Source: Streptomyces longisporoflavus
GTDB lineage: Bacteria; Actinomycetota; Actinomycetes; Streptomycetales; Streptomycetaceae
Direction of reading: 5' to 3'
Length of the DNA: 64,000 nt
Assembly: GCF_014649775.1 (NCBI RefSeq)
Contig: NZ_BMTR01000009.1
Coordinates: 248,001-312,000 of the forward strand
Both the position numbers and the translations under genes were made by a program. The notes below the pieces were generated by a model, which worked only from the letters and a program-made list of their open reading frames with translations, was not told the DNA's origin and ran no database searches. Positions 15,952 through 26,300 of the stretch are shown piece after piece (position 1 is the first letter of the stretch; every line of letters starts with the position of its first letter).

Positions 15952-17694
15952 GTGAGCGGGAACGAGCGTGTGATCGCAGGGCGCTACCGCCTCCTCGCCC
16001 CCTTGGGCGAGGGCGGCATGGGCACGGTGTGGCGGGCCCGCGACGAAGTCCTCGGCCGCGAGGTCGCGGTCAAGGAGGTGCGCGCCCCCGCCGGGCTGCC
16101 GGCCGCCGACGTCGAGCGGCTGTACGCCCGCCTGGAACGGGAGGCCTGGGCCGCGGCCCGCATCCCGCACCGCAATGTCGTGACGGTCTACGACGTGGCG
16201 AGCGAGGACGGGCGCCCGTGGATCGTCATGGAGATCGTGCGGGGACTCTCGCTCTCCGACGTCCTCGACGCGGAGGGGCCGATGCCGCCCCGGCGCGCCG
16301 CGCACATCGGCGCCGAGGTGCTCGCCGCCCTGCGGGCCGCCCACGAGGCCGGGGTACTGCACCGCGACGTCAAGCCCGGCAACGTACTGGTCGCGAACGA
16401 CGGGCGGATCGTCCTCACCGACTTCGGGATCGCCGTGGTGGAGGGCAGCTCGGCGCTCACCATGACGGGCGAGGTGGTGGGCTCGCCCGAATTCCTCGCC
16501 CCGGAACGGGCGTTGGGGCGCAAGCCGGGCCCCGAGTCCGATCTGTGGTCGCTGGGCGTCCTGCTCTACGCCGCGGTGGAGGGCAGTTCGCCGTTCCGGC
16601 AGGACACCCCGCTCAGTACGTTGCGGGCGGTCGTCGACGAGGAGCTGCCGCCGCCCCGGAACGCGGGCCCGCTGGCCCCGGCCATCGAGGGGCTGCTGCG
16701 CAAGGACCCGGCCGCCCGGATCTCCGCGGCGGAGGCCGAGAACCAGCTGCGGCTCGTCGCGGCCGGCGGCACTCCCAGTGTCCAGACGCCCCTTCCGTAC
16801 ATGCCGACCGTCACGTCACAGCAGCAACAGCAATACCCCGCGCCGCCTCCGCCACTACCGGGCCAGCAGGAACCGGTCGTCACCACGACCACCACCGTCC
16901 CGCCGACGCGCTCGCGCCGCTCGGTCCTCGTGTTCGCCGCGGGCCTGGTCGCCCTCGCACTGGCTCTGGGCGGGCTCGCCTACGCGCTGATCAACCGCGA
17001 CGGCGGGGGCGGGGGCGGAAACGGCAGCGGTGCCTCCGAAGGCAGCGGCGGAAGCGGCGGCAACGAAGGAAACGGCAACGACGGAGGCTCGGACGGCGGC
17101 TCCGACGGGGGAAAGACCGGCGGTGACAACACGTCGGGCGGAAACGACGGCGGCGGCTCGAACAACGGCGGGTCCGGCGACGGCGGGTCGGACGGCGGCA
17201 GCGGCGACGGCGGCTCCACGAACGGCGGAGGCGGGGGCAACGGCGGAGGGTCGACCACGCACACGCCGCCGACCGTCAAAATCTCGGTCGTCGGCTCGCA
17301 CACGCAGTACAACGGCGCCTGTCCGCCCGCCGCCGGGCAAGCCCCCTCGTTCACCGCGACGTTCACCGTGGGACGGGTACCGGTCACCGTCGACTACCGC
17401 TGGGTGACCAAGTCGGGCGAGCCGAGCGACCCCGGCTGGAAGCAGCTCAGCTTCGCGTCGGGAGGCGGCAAGACCAAGCAGGTGCAGCACACGGAGACGG
17501 TCGCGGGCGAGCCGGGCACGACGTATGAGAACTCGATCGGCGTGGAGGTGCGCAGCCCGGTGAAGGCCTCCTCCAACTCCGTCGCGTATGCGGTGACGTG
17601 CGAGGAGGAGACCCTGACGACGGGCGGGGGCTCCTCCTCCTATGCGCCGAACTCAGCGGGTCAGGACGCCGCCGCCCTGAACACGGGTAGGTAG
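15952..17694 (+). CDS. PknB-like Ser/Thr protein kinase with extracellular sensor domain
   Basis: A GTG start with GGGGGA upstream gives 580 residues. The kinase domain (1-270) has a glycine loop at 19-24 (GEGGMG), Lys41, the catalytic loop HRDVKPGN at 137-144 and DFG at 157-159, so it should be active. A proline/glutamine linker, one membrane helix (about 322-343) and a long Gly/Ser/Asn/Asp-rich spacer (about 345-440) follow. The C-terminal Ig-like domain begins PPTVKISVVGSHTQYNGACP and has two cysteines. Its coding end overlaps the convergent lipase gene by 34 bases. The external ligand is unknown. Confidence 0.93.
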   Translation: MSGNERVIAGRYRLLAPLGEGGMGTVWRARDEVLGREVAVKEVRAPAGLPAADVERLYARLEREAWAAARIPHRNVVTVYDVASEDGRPWIVMEIVRGLSLSDVLDAEGPMPPRRAAHIGAEVLAALRAAHEAGVLHRDVKPGNVLVANDGRIVLTDFGIAVVEGSSALTMTGEVVGSPEFLAPERALGRKPGPESDLWSLGVLLYAAVEGSSPFRQDTPLSTLRAVVDEELPPPRNAGPLAPAIEGLLRKDPAARISAAEAENQLRLVAAGGTPSVQTPLPYMPTVTSQQQQQYPAPPPPLPGQQEPVVTTTTTVPPTRSRRSVLVFAAGLVALALALGGLAYALINRDGGGGGGNGSGASEGSGGSGGNEGNGNDGGSDGGSDGGKTGGDNTSGGNDGGGSNNGGSGDGGSDGGSGDGGSTNGGGGGNGGGSTTHTPPTVKISVVGSHTQYNGACPPAAGQAPSFTATFTVGRVPVTVDYRWVTKSGEPSDPGWKQLSFASGGGKTKQVQHTETVAGEPGTTYENSIGVEVRSPVKASSNSVAYAVTCEEETLTTGGGSSSYAPNSAGQDAAALNTGR

Positions 17695-18482
17695 CCGCCG
17701 GACTGGCCCGCGGCCTTGGGGTGGTAGGACTCGCCGATGTTGGTCCAGTTCACGCTGTGCAGCCACGGGGAGCCCGAGCAGATCTCGTGCCCGGTGAAGG
17801 TGGTGGTCACGTCGCCGAAGGCGAAGCCGTGGTCGGCGGCGCGTTTGGCCGTGGTGGAGTTGAGGAAGTCGGCCGCGTCGTTGATGGCGCTGCGCTCTTT
17901 CTCGGAGAGCCCGGCGAGGCAGCCGCCGCCGAGCTTGTAGAAGCGGGGGTAACCGAGCACGACGACCCGGGCGGCCGGTGCCTTGGCGCTGATCGCCGTG
18001 TAGACCTTGTCGAGGTTGCCGGGCAGCGTCGTCTGGACGTAACTGCGCGCCGTCGCGATGCGTGCGAGGCAGTTGCTCTCGGACTGCAGGACGCAGGTCG
18101 TCATGACGTCGGCGAAGCCGGCGTCGTTGCCGCCGACGGAGAGGCTGACGAGGCCCGTTCCCGAGCCGAGGGGGCCGAGTTGGTTGGCCACGACGTCACC
18201 CGTACGAGCGCCCGAGCAAGCCGTGAAGTGGAAGCTTGAGGGTGAGTTCGCCGCCGCCCAGAGCGCGGGGTACGCGCGCGGGGTGCGCTTGCAGGCGCCG
18301 CTGCCGCTGTCGTATCCGCCGGCTCCGACACCGGACGAGTACGAGTCGCCGAGTGCCACATAGCCGGTGGCGGCGGCCTGCCGGTCGGATGGGTCCGCTT
18401 GTGCCGCTGTGGCCCCGGTGAGGGCGAAGGCGGTGGTGAGGAGGAGTGAGGAAGCGTATGCCGTGATTCGGGACAATCTCAT
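17661..18482 (-). CDS. Secreted SGNH/GDSL lipase-esterase
   Basis: The ATG at 18482 has GGGAGGT upstream. A signal peptide of about 29 residues precedes an SGNH hydrolase of 273 residues in total. Block I is YVALGDSYSSGVGAGG with nucleophile Ser47, and the catalytic His254 lies in ESYHPKAAGQ. Block III is SVGGNDAGF. Six cysteines probably form three disulfides. It resembles the characterised extracellular lipase SCO1725 and the S. rimosus lipase. The 3' end overlaps the kinase gene antisense. Confidence 0.94.
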   Translation of the reverse strand: MRLSRITAYASSLLLTTAFALTGATAAQADPSDRQAAATGYVALGDSYSSGVGAGGYDSGSGACKRTPRAYPALWAAANSPSSFHFTACSGARTGDVVANQLGPLGSGTGLVSLSVGGNDAGFADVMTTCVLQSESNCLARIATARSYVQTTLPGNLDKVYTAISAKAPAARVVVLGYPRFYKLGGGCLAGLSEKERSAINDAADFLNSTTAKRAADHGFAFGDVTTTFTGHEICSGSPWLHSVNWTNIGESYHPKAAGQSGGYLPVFRAAAS

Positions 18483-18715
18483 GGAACCTCCCTTAGCAGG
18501 ATTTCTGCCACGACTTTGGTACCACTCCCCTCCGGCCGCCGATAGTGTTCATGTCAACGTGTTCGCCTGCAATTCCCCTGCTGGCACGGCGAGTTGTCGT
18601 CCCGTTCAAACCCCGAATGGGAACATCTGCACACCCCCTCCGCATCTTGACGCGCCGCCGTCGACTGCGCGACATTGAAGCCCGGCATCCGGCGCGTCGG
18701 GGGGCAAAGTCGCCA

Positions 18716-19147
18716 ATGCAGACGATCAGGATCAAGGCACCGTCATCAGACACCGGACGCGGCTCCGGGGGCCCGTCGATCCGGCACGAGGACGCGCTGC
18801 CACTGCTCGCGGGCACGGCCGTCACGGTCGGCGCGGTCGGCCTGGTGCTCGCGCTCACGGACATCGAAACGCCGCTGCGCGCCCCCTTCACCCTGTTCTT
18901 CCTGCTTGCCGCTCCGGCCACCGCCATAGCCGCCGCGCTGCGCGGGCTCGAGCCATGGGGCCGGATCCTGGCTTCCGTTTCCGGGGCCGTCGCGGTCAAC
19001 CTGTTGGTGGCCCAGGCGATGCTGGCGCTGCACGTGTGGTCGGTGCGCGGCGGGGTCGCGGCCATCACCGTGATCGGCACCCTCATCCATCTGCTGGTAC
19101 TGGTACGGAGGTTGCGACGCCGTACCCCGACGAGGCGGACCCCCTGA
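18716..19147 (+). CDS. Four-helix membrane protein, unknown function
   Basis: MQTIRIKAPSSDTGRGSGG is taken as the start (143 residues) because the sequence upstream of it is Arg-rich and unlike a protein. Four hydrophobic segments occupy about residues 26-45, 52-70, 79-100 and 106-125, and the C-terminus is basic. No family is recognised. It ends one base before the acyltransferase gene, which suggests a shared transcript and a role with the surface polysaccharide locus. A farther ATG at 18617 is possible. Confidence 0.7.
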   Translation: MQTIRIKAPSSDTGRGSGGPSIRHEDALPLLAGTAVTVGAVGLVLALTDIETPLRAPFTLFFLLAAPATAIAAALRGLEPWGRILASVSGAVAVNLLVAQAMLALHVWSVRGGVAAITVIGTLIHLLVLVRRLRRRTPTRRTP

Positions 19148-19148
19148 C

Positions 19149-20249
19149 GTGGACATCACCGTGCACCGCCCCGGAGAGCTCACCGCCGCGGACCGGGCGG
19201 TCTGGACGGCGCTGCAGTCCAAGGCGCACCTCCACGGCTCGCCGGAGCTGGCCAATCCTTTCCTCTCCCCCGAGTTCACTCTCGCGGTGGCCCGCTGCCG
19301 TCGCGGGGTGCGGATCGCGGTCGCGCGCGAGGACGGCGAGCCCGCGGCGTTCTTCCCGTTCCAGAGATCCATCACCGGCGTCGGCCGGGCCATCGGCCTC
19401 GGCGTCTCGGACTGCCAGGGCCTTGTCCACCGGCCCGGCTTCACCTGGGACGCGCGAGAGCTGCTGCGGGCCTGCGGGCTCGCGATGTACGAGTTCGACC
19501 ATCTGGCCGGCGGCCAGGGGCCGTTCGAGGCGGGCGCCTCCGGCTCCTTCGCCTCCCCTGTCATGGACATCGATCAGGGGTACGAGGCGTATCTCGGCCA
19601 GCTCAAGGCGAAGTCGCCGAAGTTCACCCGTTCGACCCTCGCCAAGGAGCGCAGGCTCGGCCGCGACCACGGCACCGTCCGCTACGTCCACGACGAGCGC
19701 GACCCCGCCGTCCTTCGCACCCTGATGGAGTGGAAGTCGGCCCAGTACCGCAGGACCGGCCGCAGCGACCGCTTCTCGCAGCCCTGGATCAAGCAACTCG
19801 TGGGGCAGCTCTTCCACACCCGGTTCGATCAGTTCGCCGGCCTGCTCTCCGTGCTCTACGTCGACGAGATCCCGGTCGCCGCGCACTTCGGGATGCGCTC
19901 CGAACGGGTCATCGCCCAGTGGTTCCCGGCCTACGACCCGCAGTACGCCAAATACTCGCCCGGTCTGATCATGCATCTGCGCATGGCCGAGGCCGCCGCC
20001 GCAGACGGCATCGCGTATCTCGATCTCGGACGGGGCCAGAAGCAGTACAAGGACTCCCTCAAGACACGCGAACTCACCGTGTCCGAGGGGTGGGTGGCTC
20101 TGCGCCATCCGGCGGCGATCGGCTACCGGGCGCGGCGCGCTCCGGTCAGGGCGCTGCGCAACACGGTCTTGTCGCGGCCGGAATTCTTTGAGCCGGCGGA
20201 CAAGCTGCTGAAACAGATGGGAAAAATACGATCAAGAAAGAAGGAATAA
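19149..20249 (+). CDS. BioF2-like (CelD/BcsL-type) GNAT acyltransferase
   Basis: The GTG start lies one base after the previous stop and gives 366 residues. The C-terminal GNAT fold reads LYVDEIPVAAHFGMRSERVI, YSPGLIMHLRMAEAAAADGI and YLDLGRGQKQYKDSLKTRE. The last motif is typical of acyltransferases in exopolysaccharide clusters. These enzymes transfer acyl groups to sugars or related acceptors in the cytoplasm. The neighbouring glycosyltransferases, deacetylase and flippase support a role in modifying a surface glycan. The acceptor is unknown. Confidence 0.85.
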   Translation: MDITVHRPGELTAADRAVWTALQSKAHLHGSPELANPFLSPEFTLAVARCRRGVRIAVAREDGEPAAFFPFQRSITGVGRAIGLGVSDCQGLVHRPGFTWDARELLRACGLAMYEFDHLAGGQGPFEAGASGSFASPVMDIDQGYEAYLGQLKAKSPKFTRSTLAKERRLGRDHGTVRYVHDERDPAVLRTLMEWKSAQYRRTGRSDRFSQPWIKQLVGQLFHTRFDQFAGLLSVLYVDEIPVAAHFGMRSERVIAQWFPAYDPQYAKYSPGLIMHLRMAEAAAADGIAYLDLGRGQKQYKDSLKTRELTVSEGWVALRHPAAIGYRARRAPVRALRNTVLSRPEFFEPADKLLKQMGKIRSRKKE

Positions 20250-20626
20250 AGGCCGGGTAGGAACAGAGCACTCCGCATGTGCCCGCCAAGACCGGCCAAA
20301 TCATTAAAAACGTGAGGCCACGTTCCAGGTCTTGCCATAAGGTCTCAATCATCAATACCGTCTTACATCCACCCGCATCGGCCCATCACGTAATGCGATC
20401 TAGGGGAGGGCTCAAGATCGCGATGGGGCCGGCGCGGGGCGCGGTAGGGGGGTGCCGTGCTCGGTCACTGAATCATCGCCGAGTCACGTCCCGCGCAATG
20501 CCAGCCCACTTCGGCATGTACGGAGATCTATTTCGTCATGCACAAGTGAGAACCCCCCTTTCGAACCGGATACATAGCCGGACCGCCCGGGGGTGGGTGG
20601 TCCACCGGACGAGAGGGATCAGACTC
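20250..20626 (+). other. Intergenic region with nested inverted repeats, likely promoter and leader of the GT operon
   Basis: No coding is seen in these 377 bases, and the first 130 are unusually AT-rich for this genome. CAAGACC (20287-20293) pairs with GGTCTTG (20328-20334). Inside that, AACGTG (20309-20314) pairs with CACGTT (20319-20324) around AGGC. The structure could be a weak terminator for the acyltransferase gene or a regulatory leader. The rest contains no clear motif apart from a GAGAGG ribosome site before the next ATG. Confidence 0.5.
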
Positions 20627-21460
20627 ATGAGTTCCGCTGTGCGCCCGGCCGCCGAGCCGGGCCAAGACCCATTGGACAATCCGCCGCCGGCCGTAAACTA
20701 CCGGCCGATTTCCACGCACCTGGCGATCGCACCGCCGGTGAGTGTCGTGATTCCCGCGATGAATGAGGCGGAGAATCTTCCGTACGTCTTCAAGACACTG
20801 CCCGACTGGATCCATGAAGTCGTGCTCGTAGACGGCAATTCCACCGACGACACGGTCGCCGTCGCCCGCGAGCTGTGGCCGGACGTGAAGGTCGTCCGAC
20901 AGCTCGGCAAGGGCAAGGGCGACGCCCTGATCACCGGATTCGAGGCGTGCACCGGCGACATCATCGTGATGGTCGACGCGGACGGCTCGGCCGACGGGCA
21001 CGAGATCGTCAGCTATGTCTCCGCCCTCGTCTCGGGCGCGGACTTCGCCAAGGGATCGCGCTTCGCCAACGGCGGTGCCACGGACGACATGACGCCGATC
21101 CGCAAGCTCGGCAACCACGTCCTGTGCTCCGTCGTGAACGCCAAGTTCGGCGCCCGCTACACCGACCTGTGCTACGGCTACAACGCGTTCTGGCGGCACT
21201 GCCTCGACAAGATAGAGCTCGACTGCACGGGCTTCGAGGTGGAGACCCTGATGAACATCCGGGTCGTCAAGGCCGGGCTCAAGGTGCAGGAGATCCCCAG
21301 CCACGAGTACCTGCGCATCCACGGCGTCAGCAACCTCAGCGCCGTGCGCGACGGTCTGCGGGTCCTGAAGGTGATCCTCACGGAGCGCTCGAACCGCCGC
21401 GGACAGCCGCGCCGCGCCCGTGGCGTTCCCTTCCGCACGCGTCAGGGAGAGGCGTCTTGA
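20627..21460 (+). CDS. GT2 glycosyltransferase (dolichol-phosphate sugar synthase-like)
   Basis: MSSAVRPAAEPGQDPLDNPP starts the 277-residue protein. The GT-A fold begins VSVVIPAMNEAENLPYVFKT. A DGNSTDDTV motif and the metal-binding MVDADGSADG (DxD type) follow. ARYTDLCYGYNAFWR and the C-terminal VQEIPSHEYLRIHGVSNL match polyprenyl-phosphate glucosyl or mannosyl transferases. It probably moves a sugar from a nucleotide donor to polyprenyl phosphate. It overlaps the next GT2 gene at TTGA and starts a run of tightly spaced genes. Confidence 0.9.
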   Translation: MSSAVRPAAEPGQDPLDNPPPAVNYRPISTHLAIAPPVSVVIPAMNEAENLPYVFKTLPDWIHEVVLVDGNSTDDTVAVARELWPDVKVVRQLGKGKGDALITGFEACTGDIIVMVDADGSADGHEIVSYVSALVSGADFAKGSRFANGGATDDMTPIRKLGNHVLCSVVNAKFGARYTDLCYGYNAFWRHCLDKIELDCTGFEVETLMNIRVVKAGLKVQEIPSHEYLRIHGVSNLSAVRDGLRVLKVILTERSNRRGQPRRARGVPFRTRQGEAS

Positions 21461-22509
21461 GCGCTCCCGACCGGCACGGGGGAAGCACGGTGGCGGGCAT
21501 CTCGGTCGTCATCTGCGTCTACACCGAAGACCGCTGGGAGGACATCCTCGCGGCGGTCTCCTCGGTGCGGGCGCAGTCCCTGACGGCCCTGGAGACGCTG
21601 CTCGTGGTGGACCACAACGCCCCGCTCCTCGACCGGCTGGCCAAGGAGTACAAGGAGACCGGGCAGGTGCGGGTGCTCGCGAACGCGGGCCCCCGCGGCC
21701 TCTCCGCGGGCCGCAACACCGGGATCGCCGCCTCCCGCGGCGAGATCATCGCGTTCCTCGACGACGACGCCGTCGCGGAGCGGGACTGGCTGCGCCACTT
21801 CGCCGAGGGGTACGCCGACCCGCGGGTCCTCGCGGTGGGCGGGCGCACCCTGCCCGCCTGGGACTCCGGGCGCAGGCCCGCCTGGTTCCCCGAGGAGTTC
21901 GACTGGGTCGTCGGCTGCACGTACAAGGGGCTGCCCGCGGGCCGGGTGCGGGTGCGCAACGTCCTGGGCGGCAACGCCTCCTTCCGCCGCACCGCGTTCG
22001 AGGCCGCGGGCGGCTTCGCGACCGGCATCGGACGCGACGGCGACAAGCGGCCGCTGGGCGGCGAGGAGACGGAGCTGTGCATCCGGCTCAGCCGGGCAAG
22101 ACCGGACGCGATCCTGCTCATCGACGACCGCGCGGTGATCCACCACCGGGTTCCCGCGGCGCGGCAGCGCTTCGACTACTTCCGCACGCGGACGTACGCG
22201 GAAGGCCTCTCCAAGGCACTCGTGGCCCGGAGCGTCGGCGCCGGGAAGGGCCTTGAGTCCGAGCGGCGCTACACCACGCGTGTCCTGCCCGCCGGCGTCG
22301 GACGCGGGCTGCGCGACGCGCTGCTCGCGCGTCCGGGCGGCGCCGGCCGCGCGGGAGCCATTGTGGCGGGCGTGGTCGCGGCGGCCGGGGGGTACGTCCT
22401 CGGCAGTGTCCGCGCGCGCAGGGGAGGCACCACCTTCTCGGTCGCGGAGACCGGGACCCCGGTCGTGCGGACCGGGGAGGAAGCGGACGGTGAGGGGGCT
22501 GCGGCATGA
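21457..22509 (+). CDS. GT2 glycosyltransferase
   Basis: A TTG start overlapping the previous stop (TTGA) has AGGGAGAGG five bases upstream; a GTG at 21490 is the alternative. The protein of about 350 residues has a GT-A domain beginning AGISVVICVYTEDRWEDILA. It carries GLSAGRNTGIAASRGEIIAF, a LDDDAV metal motif, NVLGGNASFRRTAFEAAGGF and GGEETELCIRL. It ends with a hydrophobic segment (AGAIVAGVVAAAGGYVLGSV) that may tether it to the membrane. The donor and acceptor are unknown. It probably extends a lipid-linked glycan made in this locus. Confidence 0.88.
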   Translation: MSAPDRHGGSTVAGISVVICVYTEDRWEDILAAVSSVRAQSLTALETLLVVDHNAPLLDRLAKEYKETGQVRVLANAGPRGLSAGRNTGIAASRGEIIAFLDDDAVAERDWLRHFAEGYADPRVLAVGGRTLPAWDSGRRPAWFPEEFDWVVGCTYKGLPAGRVRVRNVLGGNASFRRTAFEAAGGFATGIGRDGDKRPLGGEETELCIRLSRARPDAILLIDDRAVIHHRVPAARQRFDYFRTRTYAEGLSKALVARSVGAGKGLESERRYTTRVLPAGVGRGLRDALLARPGGAGRAGAIVAGVVAAAGGYVLGSVRARRGGTTFSVAETGTPVVRTGEEADGEGAAA

Positions 22510-22540
22510 GCACGGCACCGATCGGCCGAGGGGGGCCGTC

Positions 22541-23341
22541 ATGAGCGCGCCGGTTCCGATACTCATGTATCACTCCATCTCCCCCGCACCGACCCGGCAG
22601 ACCCGGGACCTCTCGGTGTCCCCGGAGGCCTTCGCCGAGCAGCTCGAGCTGCTCGGCGAGCGGGGGTTCACGCCGCTGACCACGGCCGAACTCGGCGCGA
22701 TCTGGCGTACTCCCGGCCGCTCGCTGCCGACGAGGCCGGTCCTGATCACCTTCGACGACGGCTACGAAGGCGTGCACCGGCACGGCCTGCCCGTGCTCGC
22801 CAAGCACGGCTTCGCCTCGACGCTCTTCGTCTCCACGGGCTGGCTGCGCGGGGCGCACGACACCGGCGGCGGCCTCGATCTCATGCTCGACTGGGACCAG
22901 GTGCGCGAACTGGCCGCGGCGGGCACGGAGATCGGCGGCCACAGCCACACCCACCCGGAGCTCGACCAGCTGGACGACGACGACCTCTGGTTCGAGCTGC
23001 TGCGCTGCCGGGAGATCGTCACCGACGAACTCGGCACCCGCCCCGTCTCCTTCGCCTACCCGTACGGCTACTCCAGCCGCCGGGTGCGCCGCACGGTGCG
23101 CGGCGCCGGATTCGCCCAGTCGCTCGCGGTCAACAACGGCCTGGCGCGCCGCTCCCAGGGGCCGTACGCCCTGAAGCGGGTGACCGTCCGGCACTCCACC
23201 GGCATCGACGAGTTCGAGCGGCTCGTCGAGGGCCGCGCGATCACCCGGAATTTCGCCAGGGACCGCGCCCTCACCAAGGGATACGCCGTGGTCCGCAGAG
23301 CACGACAGGCCCGCCGGAAGGCAACTCGTACCCGTGTCTGA
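22541..23341 (+). CDS. NodB-type polysaccharide deacetylase
   Basis: The ATG at 22541 follows a GAGGGGGG ribosome site and gives 266 residues. The NodB domain has PILMYHSISP, motif 1 TFDDGYEG (catalytic base and metal Asp), motif 2 GGHSHTHPELDQL with metal histidines, and motif 3 FAYPYGYSSRRVR. It has no signal peptide, so it acts on a cytoplasmic intermediate or is exported atypically. Enzymes of this kind remove N-acetyl or O-acetyl groups from amino-sugar polymers. Placed between glycosyltransferases and the flippase gene, it probably tailors the polysaccharide. Confidence 0.9.
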   Translation: MSAPVPILMYHSISPAPTRQTRDLSVSPEAFAEQLELLGERGFTPLTTAELGAIWRTPGRSLPTRPVLITFDDGYEGVHRHGLPVLAKHGFASTLFVSTGWLRGAHDTGGGLDLMLDWDQVRELAAAGTEIGGHSHTHPELDQLDDDDLWFELLRCREIVTDELGTRPVSFAYPYGYSSRRVRRTVRGAGFAQSLAVNNGLARRSQGPYALKRVTVRHSTGIDEFERLVEGRAITRNFARDRALTKGYAVVRRARQARRKATRTRV

Positions 23342-26300
23342 CACGTCGACCGCCCGGGCAGACGTCTCCGGGTCTCCCGCGACCGAACAGCAGCCGCCGT
23401 CCGGCAAGCCGGGCAGGCCGCGCAGGTTACGCCTGCCCGGCAGGGGCGGCGGCTCCGACGGCGGGAGCCCGCTGTTCCGCAACGCCTACGCCCTGATGCT
23501 CAACACCGGCATCTCCGGCGTGCTCGGTCTCGGCTTCTGGCTGGCCGCCGCCCGGTACTACTCCGAGTCGGCGGTCGGTCAGGGCTCGGCGGCGATCGCC
23601 GCCATGAAGTTCCTCGCGGGGCTCACCGCCCTCACGCTGATGGGGGCCCTCGCCCGCTTCATACCCGTCGCGGGGCGCGCCACGGGAAGGCTCATCTTCC
23701 GTACTTACGCGGGCAGTTCGCTGGTCGTCGCGTGCGCCGCGCTGATCTTCCTGCTCACGCTCGATCTGTGGGGGCCCTCGTACAGATTCCTGCACGGCCC
23801 GCTGCACGGTCTCGGCTTCGTCGCCGCGGTCATCGCCTGGTCGCTGCTCACCTTGCAGGACGGGGTCCTCACGGGGCTGCGCAGCGCTCTGTGGGTGCCG
23901 GTCGGCAACACGATCTTCTCGGTCGTCAAGCTGGGCCTGCTCATCGCGATCGCCGCCGCGATCCCGACGGCGGGCGTCTTCGTGTCGTGGGTCGCCGCCA
24001 TCGCGGTGTCGGTGGTCCCGCTCGGCTGGCTGGTGTTCCGGCGCCTCGTGCCACGGCACGTGGAGGCGACCAGGGACAAGGCGCAGCCGCCGACGCTGCG
24101 CGAGATCGGGCGCTTTCTGGCCGGCGACTACACGGGCTCGCTCTTCTCGCTCGCGGTGGTCTATCTCGTGCCGGTGATCGTCGCCTCGCAGGTCAGCTCG
24201 GTCGACAACGCGTACTTCTACATCACCACCACGATCGGCGGCACGGTCAATCTCCTCGCCATCAACATGGGCGCGTCGCTGACCGTCGAGGGCGCTCACG
24301 ACCCGGCGCGGCTCGCGGCCAACACCAGGGCCGTGCTGCGCCGCATGGCGCGCATCATGCTGCCGGTGTGCGGCCTGCTCTTCGTCTGCGCGCCCTACGT
24401 CCTGCGGGTCTTCGGCCAGGGGTACGCGGACGCGGCGACGCCGCTGCTTCGCTGGTTCGCGGTGGGCGCGGCGCTGCGGGTCGTCATGGAGACGTACTTC
24501 GCGGTGCAGCGCGCGCAGAGCCGTACGTCCGGGATCGCCTGGATGCAGGGCCTGCTGTGCGTCCTCGTGCTCGGCCTCACGCTGATCCTGCTGCCGCGGA
24601 TGGGGCTCACGGGGGCGGGCGTCGCGGAGATCTCCAGCCTCGCGGTGATCGTGGCCATCGCGGCGCCGAAGCTGTACCGGGTGGCGCGGGGAGCTCCCTC
24701 CTCCGAGCCGTCCGACGCGGCACCGGACGGCGATCTCGCCGATCTGGGGACGCCCGAGGCGGCGCCCCCGCCCCCCGCCGTGGAGCCGGGGCAGCACAAG
24801 GAGCGGCGGGGGCCCGCCTGGGCGCTGCGCGAGACGCTGGACTCGGACACGCTTCAACTGGCGGTGCAGACCGACTTCGAGCATCCGGAGCGCAGGCCGG
24901 ACATGCGTCCGGGGCCGGGGACACCGGCTGCCGGGACGCCGGCCTTCGGGAGGGCCGCCGCGGGGAGGACCGGCGATTCGGGGCGGGCCGTTGCCGGGAA
25001 ACCCGCTGACGGGAAGCCCGCGGGTACGGGGGACGAGGGGGTCAAGGTGGACGACGTGGAGCGCAGGCCGACCTGGGCGCTGAGAACGCCGGTCAAGCCG
25101 CGGGACCCGGCACCGCCTCCGCCGGTTCCCCCCTCGGTGTCGTCGGCCGTGACGGCGCCCGCGGAGGAGCCGGGCACCGACGCACGCGTGCCGCAGGCCC
25201 CACCCGGACCCGCCGCCCCGAAGCCGTTCCCCGGGCGCCGCACCCTCTTCATGGCACTGTTCCTGGCCTTCGCGCTCACCCTCTACTGGCTGCCCGCGCT
25301 CGGCATCACCGAGGCGGACCTGGACGACATGGGCGGGCTCGGGCTCATCTCCGTCCTGCCCATGTCGACCCTGCTCGGGGCCGCGCTGCTCGTCGTCGTC
25401 TTCGCCTCGCTGCTCTGGACGGAACGACCGCACCAGGCCCTGCTCCTGACGACCCTGGTCGCCACCGTGGTGTGCCTGCACGCGCTGCCCGCCGTGCTGG
25501 AGAACGAACCGCGGTTCGCGACGGCCTGGCAGCACCTCGGCTTCATGGAGTACATCGACAGGACCGGCTCCGCGGTGCCCGACCTGGACGCGCGCTGGAG
25601 CTGGCCCGGGTTCTTCGCCGCGGCCACGTTCGTGGCGAAGGCGTGCGGCGTCTCGGACATGACCGAGGTCATCCGCTGGTGGCCGCTGGCCATGCAACTG
25701 CTCTACCTCGCCCCGATGCTGCTGCTCGTGCGCGCCATGCGGGCGTCGTGGCGCGCCAAGTGGGCCGGCGTGTGGATCTTCGCCCTGAGCGGCTGGGTCG
25801 GCCAGGACTACTTCTCCCCGCAGGGCTTCACGTACCTGCTCTATCTGGTGTTCGTCGCGGTGCTCCTCGTGTGGTTCCGCGCGCCCCACGTGCTGTGGGC
25901 CAAGCGCCGCCCCGGCGAGCTTGAGGTCGAGCCCGCCGACCGGCGCCAGCGCGCGGTGCTGCTCGTGATCCTGATCGCCCTGTTCGCGGCGACGGTCCCG
26001 GCACACCAGCTCACGCCGTTCGTGATGCTCGGCGTCCTCGCCGCGCTCGTCCTGGTGGGCCGCTCGGAGCTGCGCGGCCTTCCGATCCTCTTCGCGGTCT
26101 TCGTCGCCGTATGGCTCGGTTTCCTCGCGGAGCCGTACTGGTCGGGGCACTTCGACGAGCTGTTCGGCGGCATCGGCGGCGTCGGCGGCAATGTGACCTC
26201 GTCGGTGTCGGGCCGGATCGAGGGCGGCAGTTCGACCCATCAACTCGTGCTCTACGCGCGCGTGGCCCTTGCCGGCGGCGTGATGGCGCTCGCCTGCTGG

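Noticed and set aside
17000..17270. Highly repetitive Gly/Ser/Asn/Asp codons, checked as a minisatellite or CRISPR-like array
   Set aside because: The repeats are irregular, in frame, and form the flexible spacer of the kinase; no spacer-repeat structure exists.
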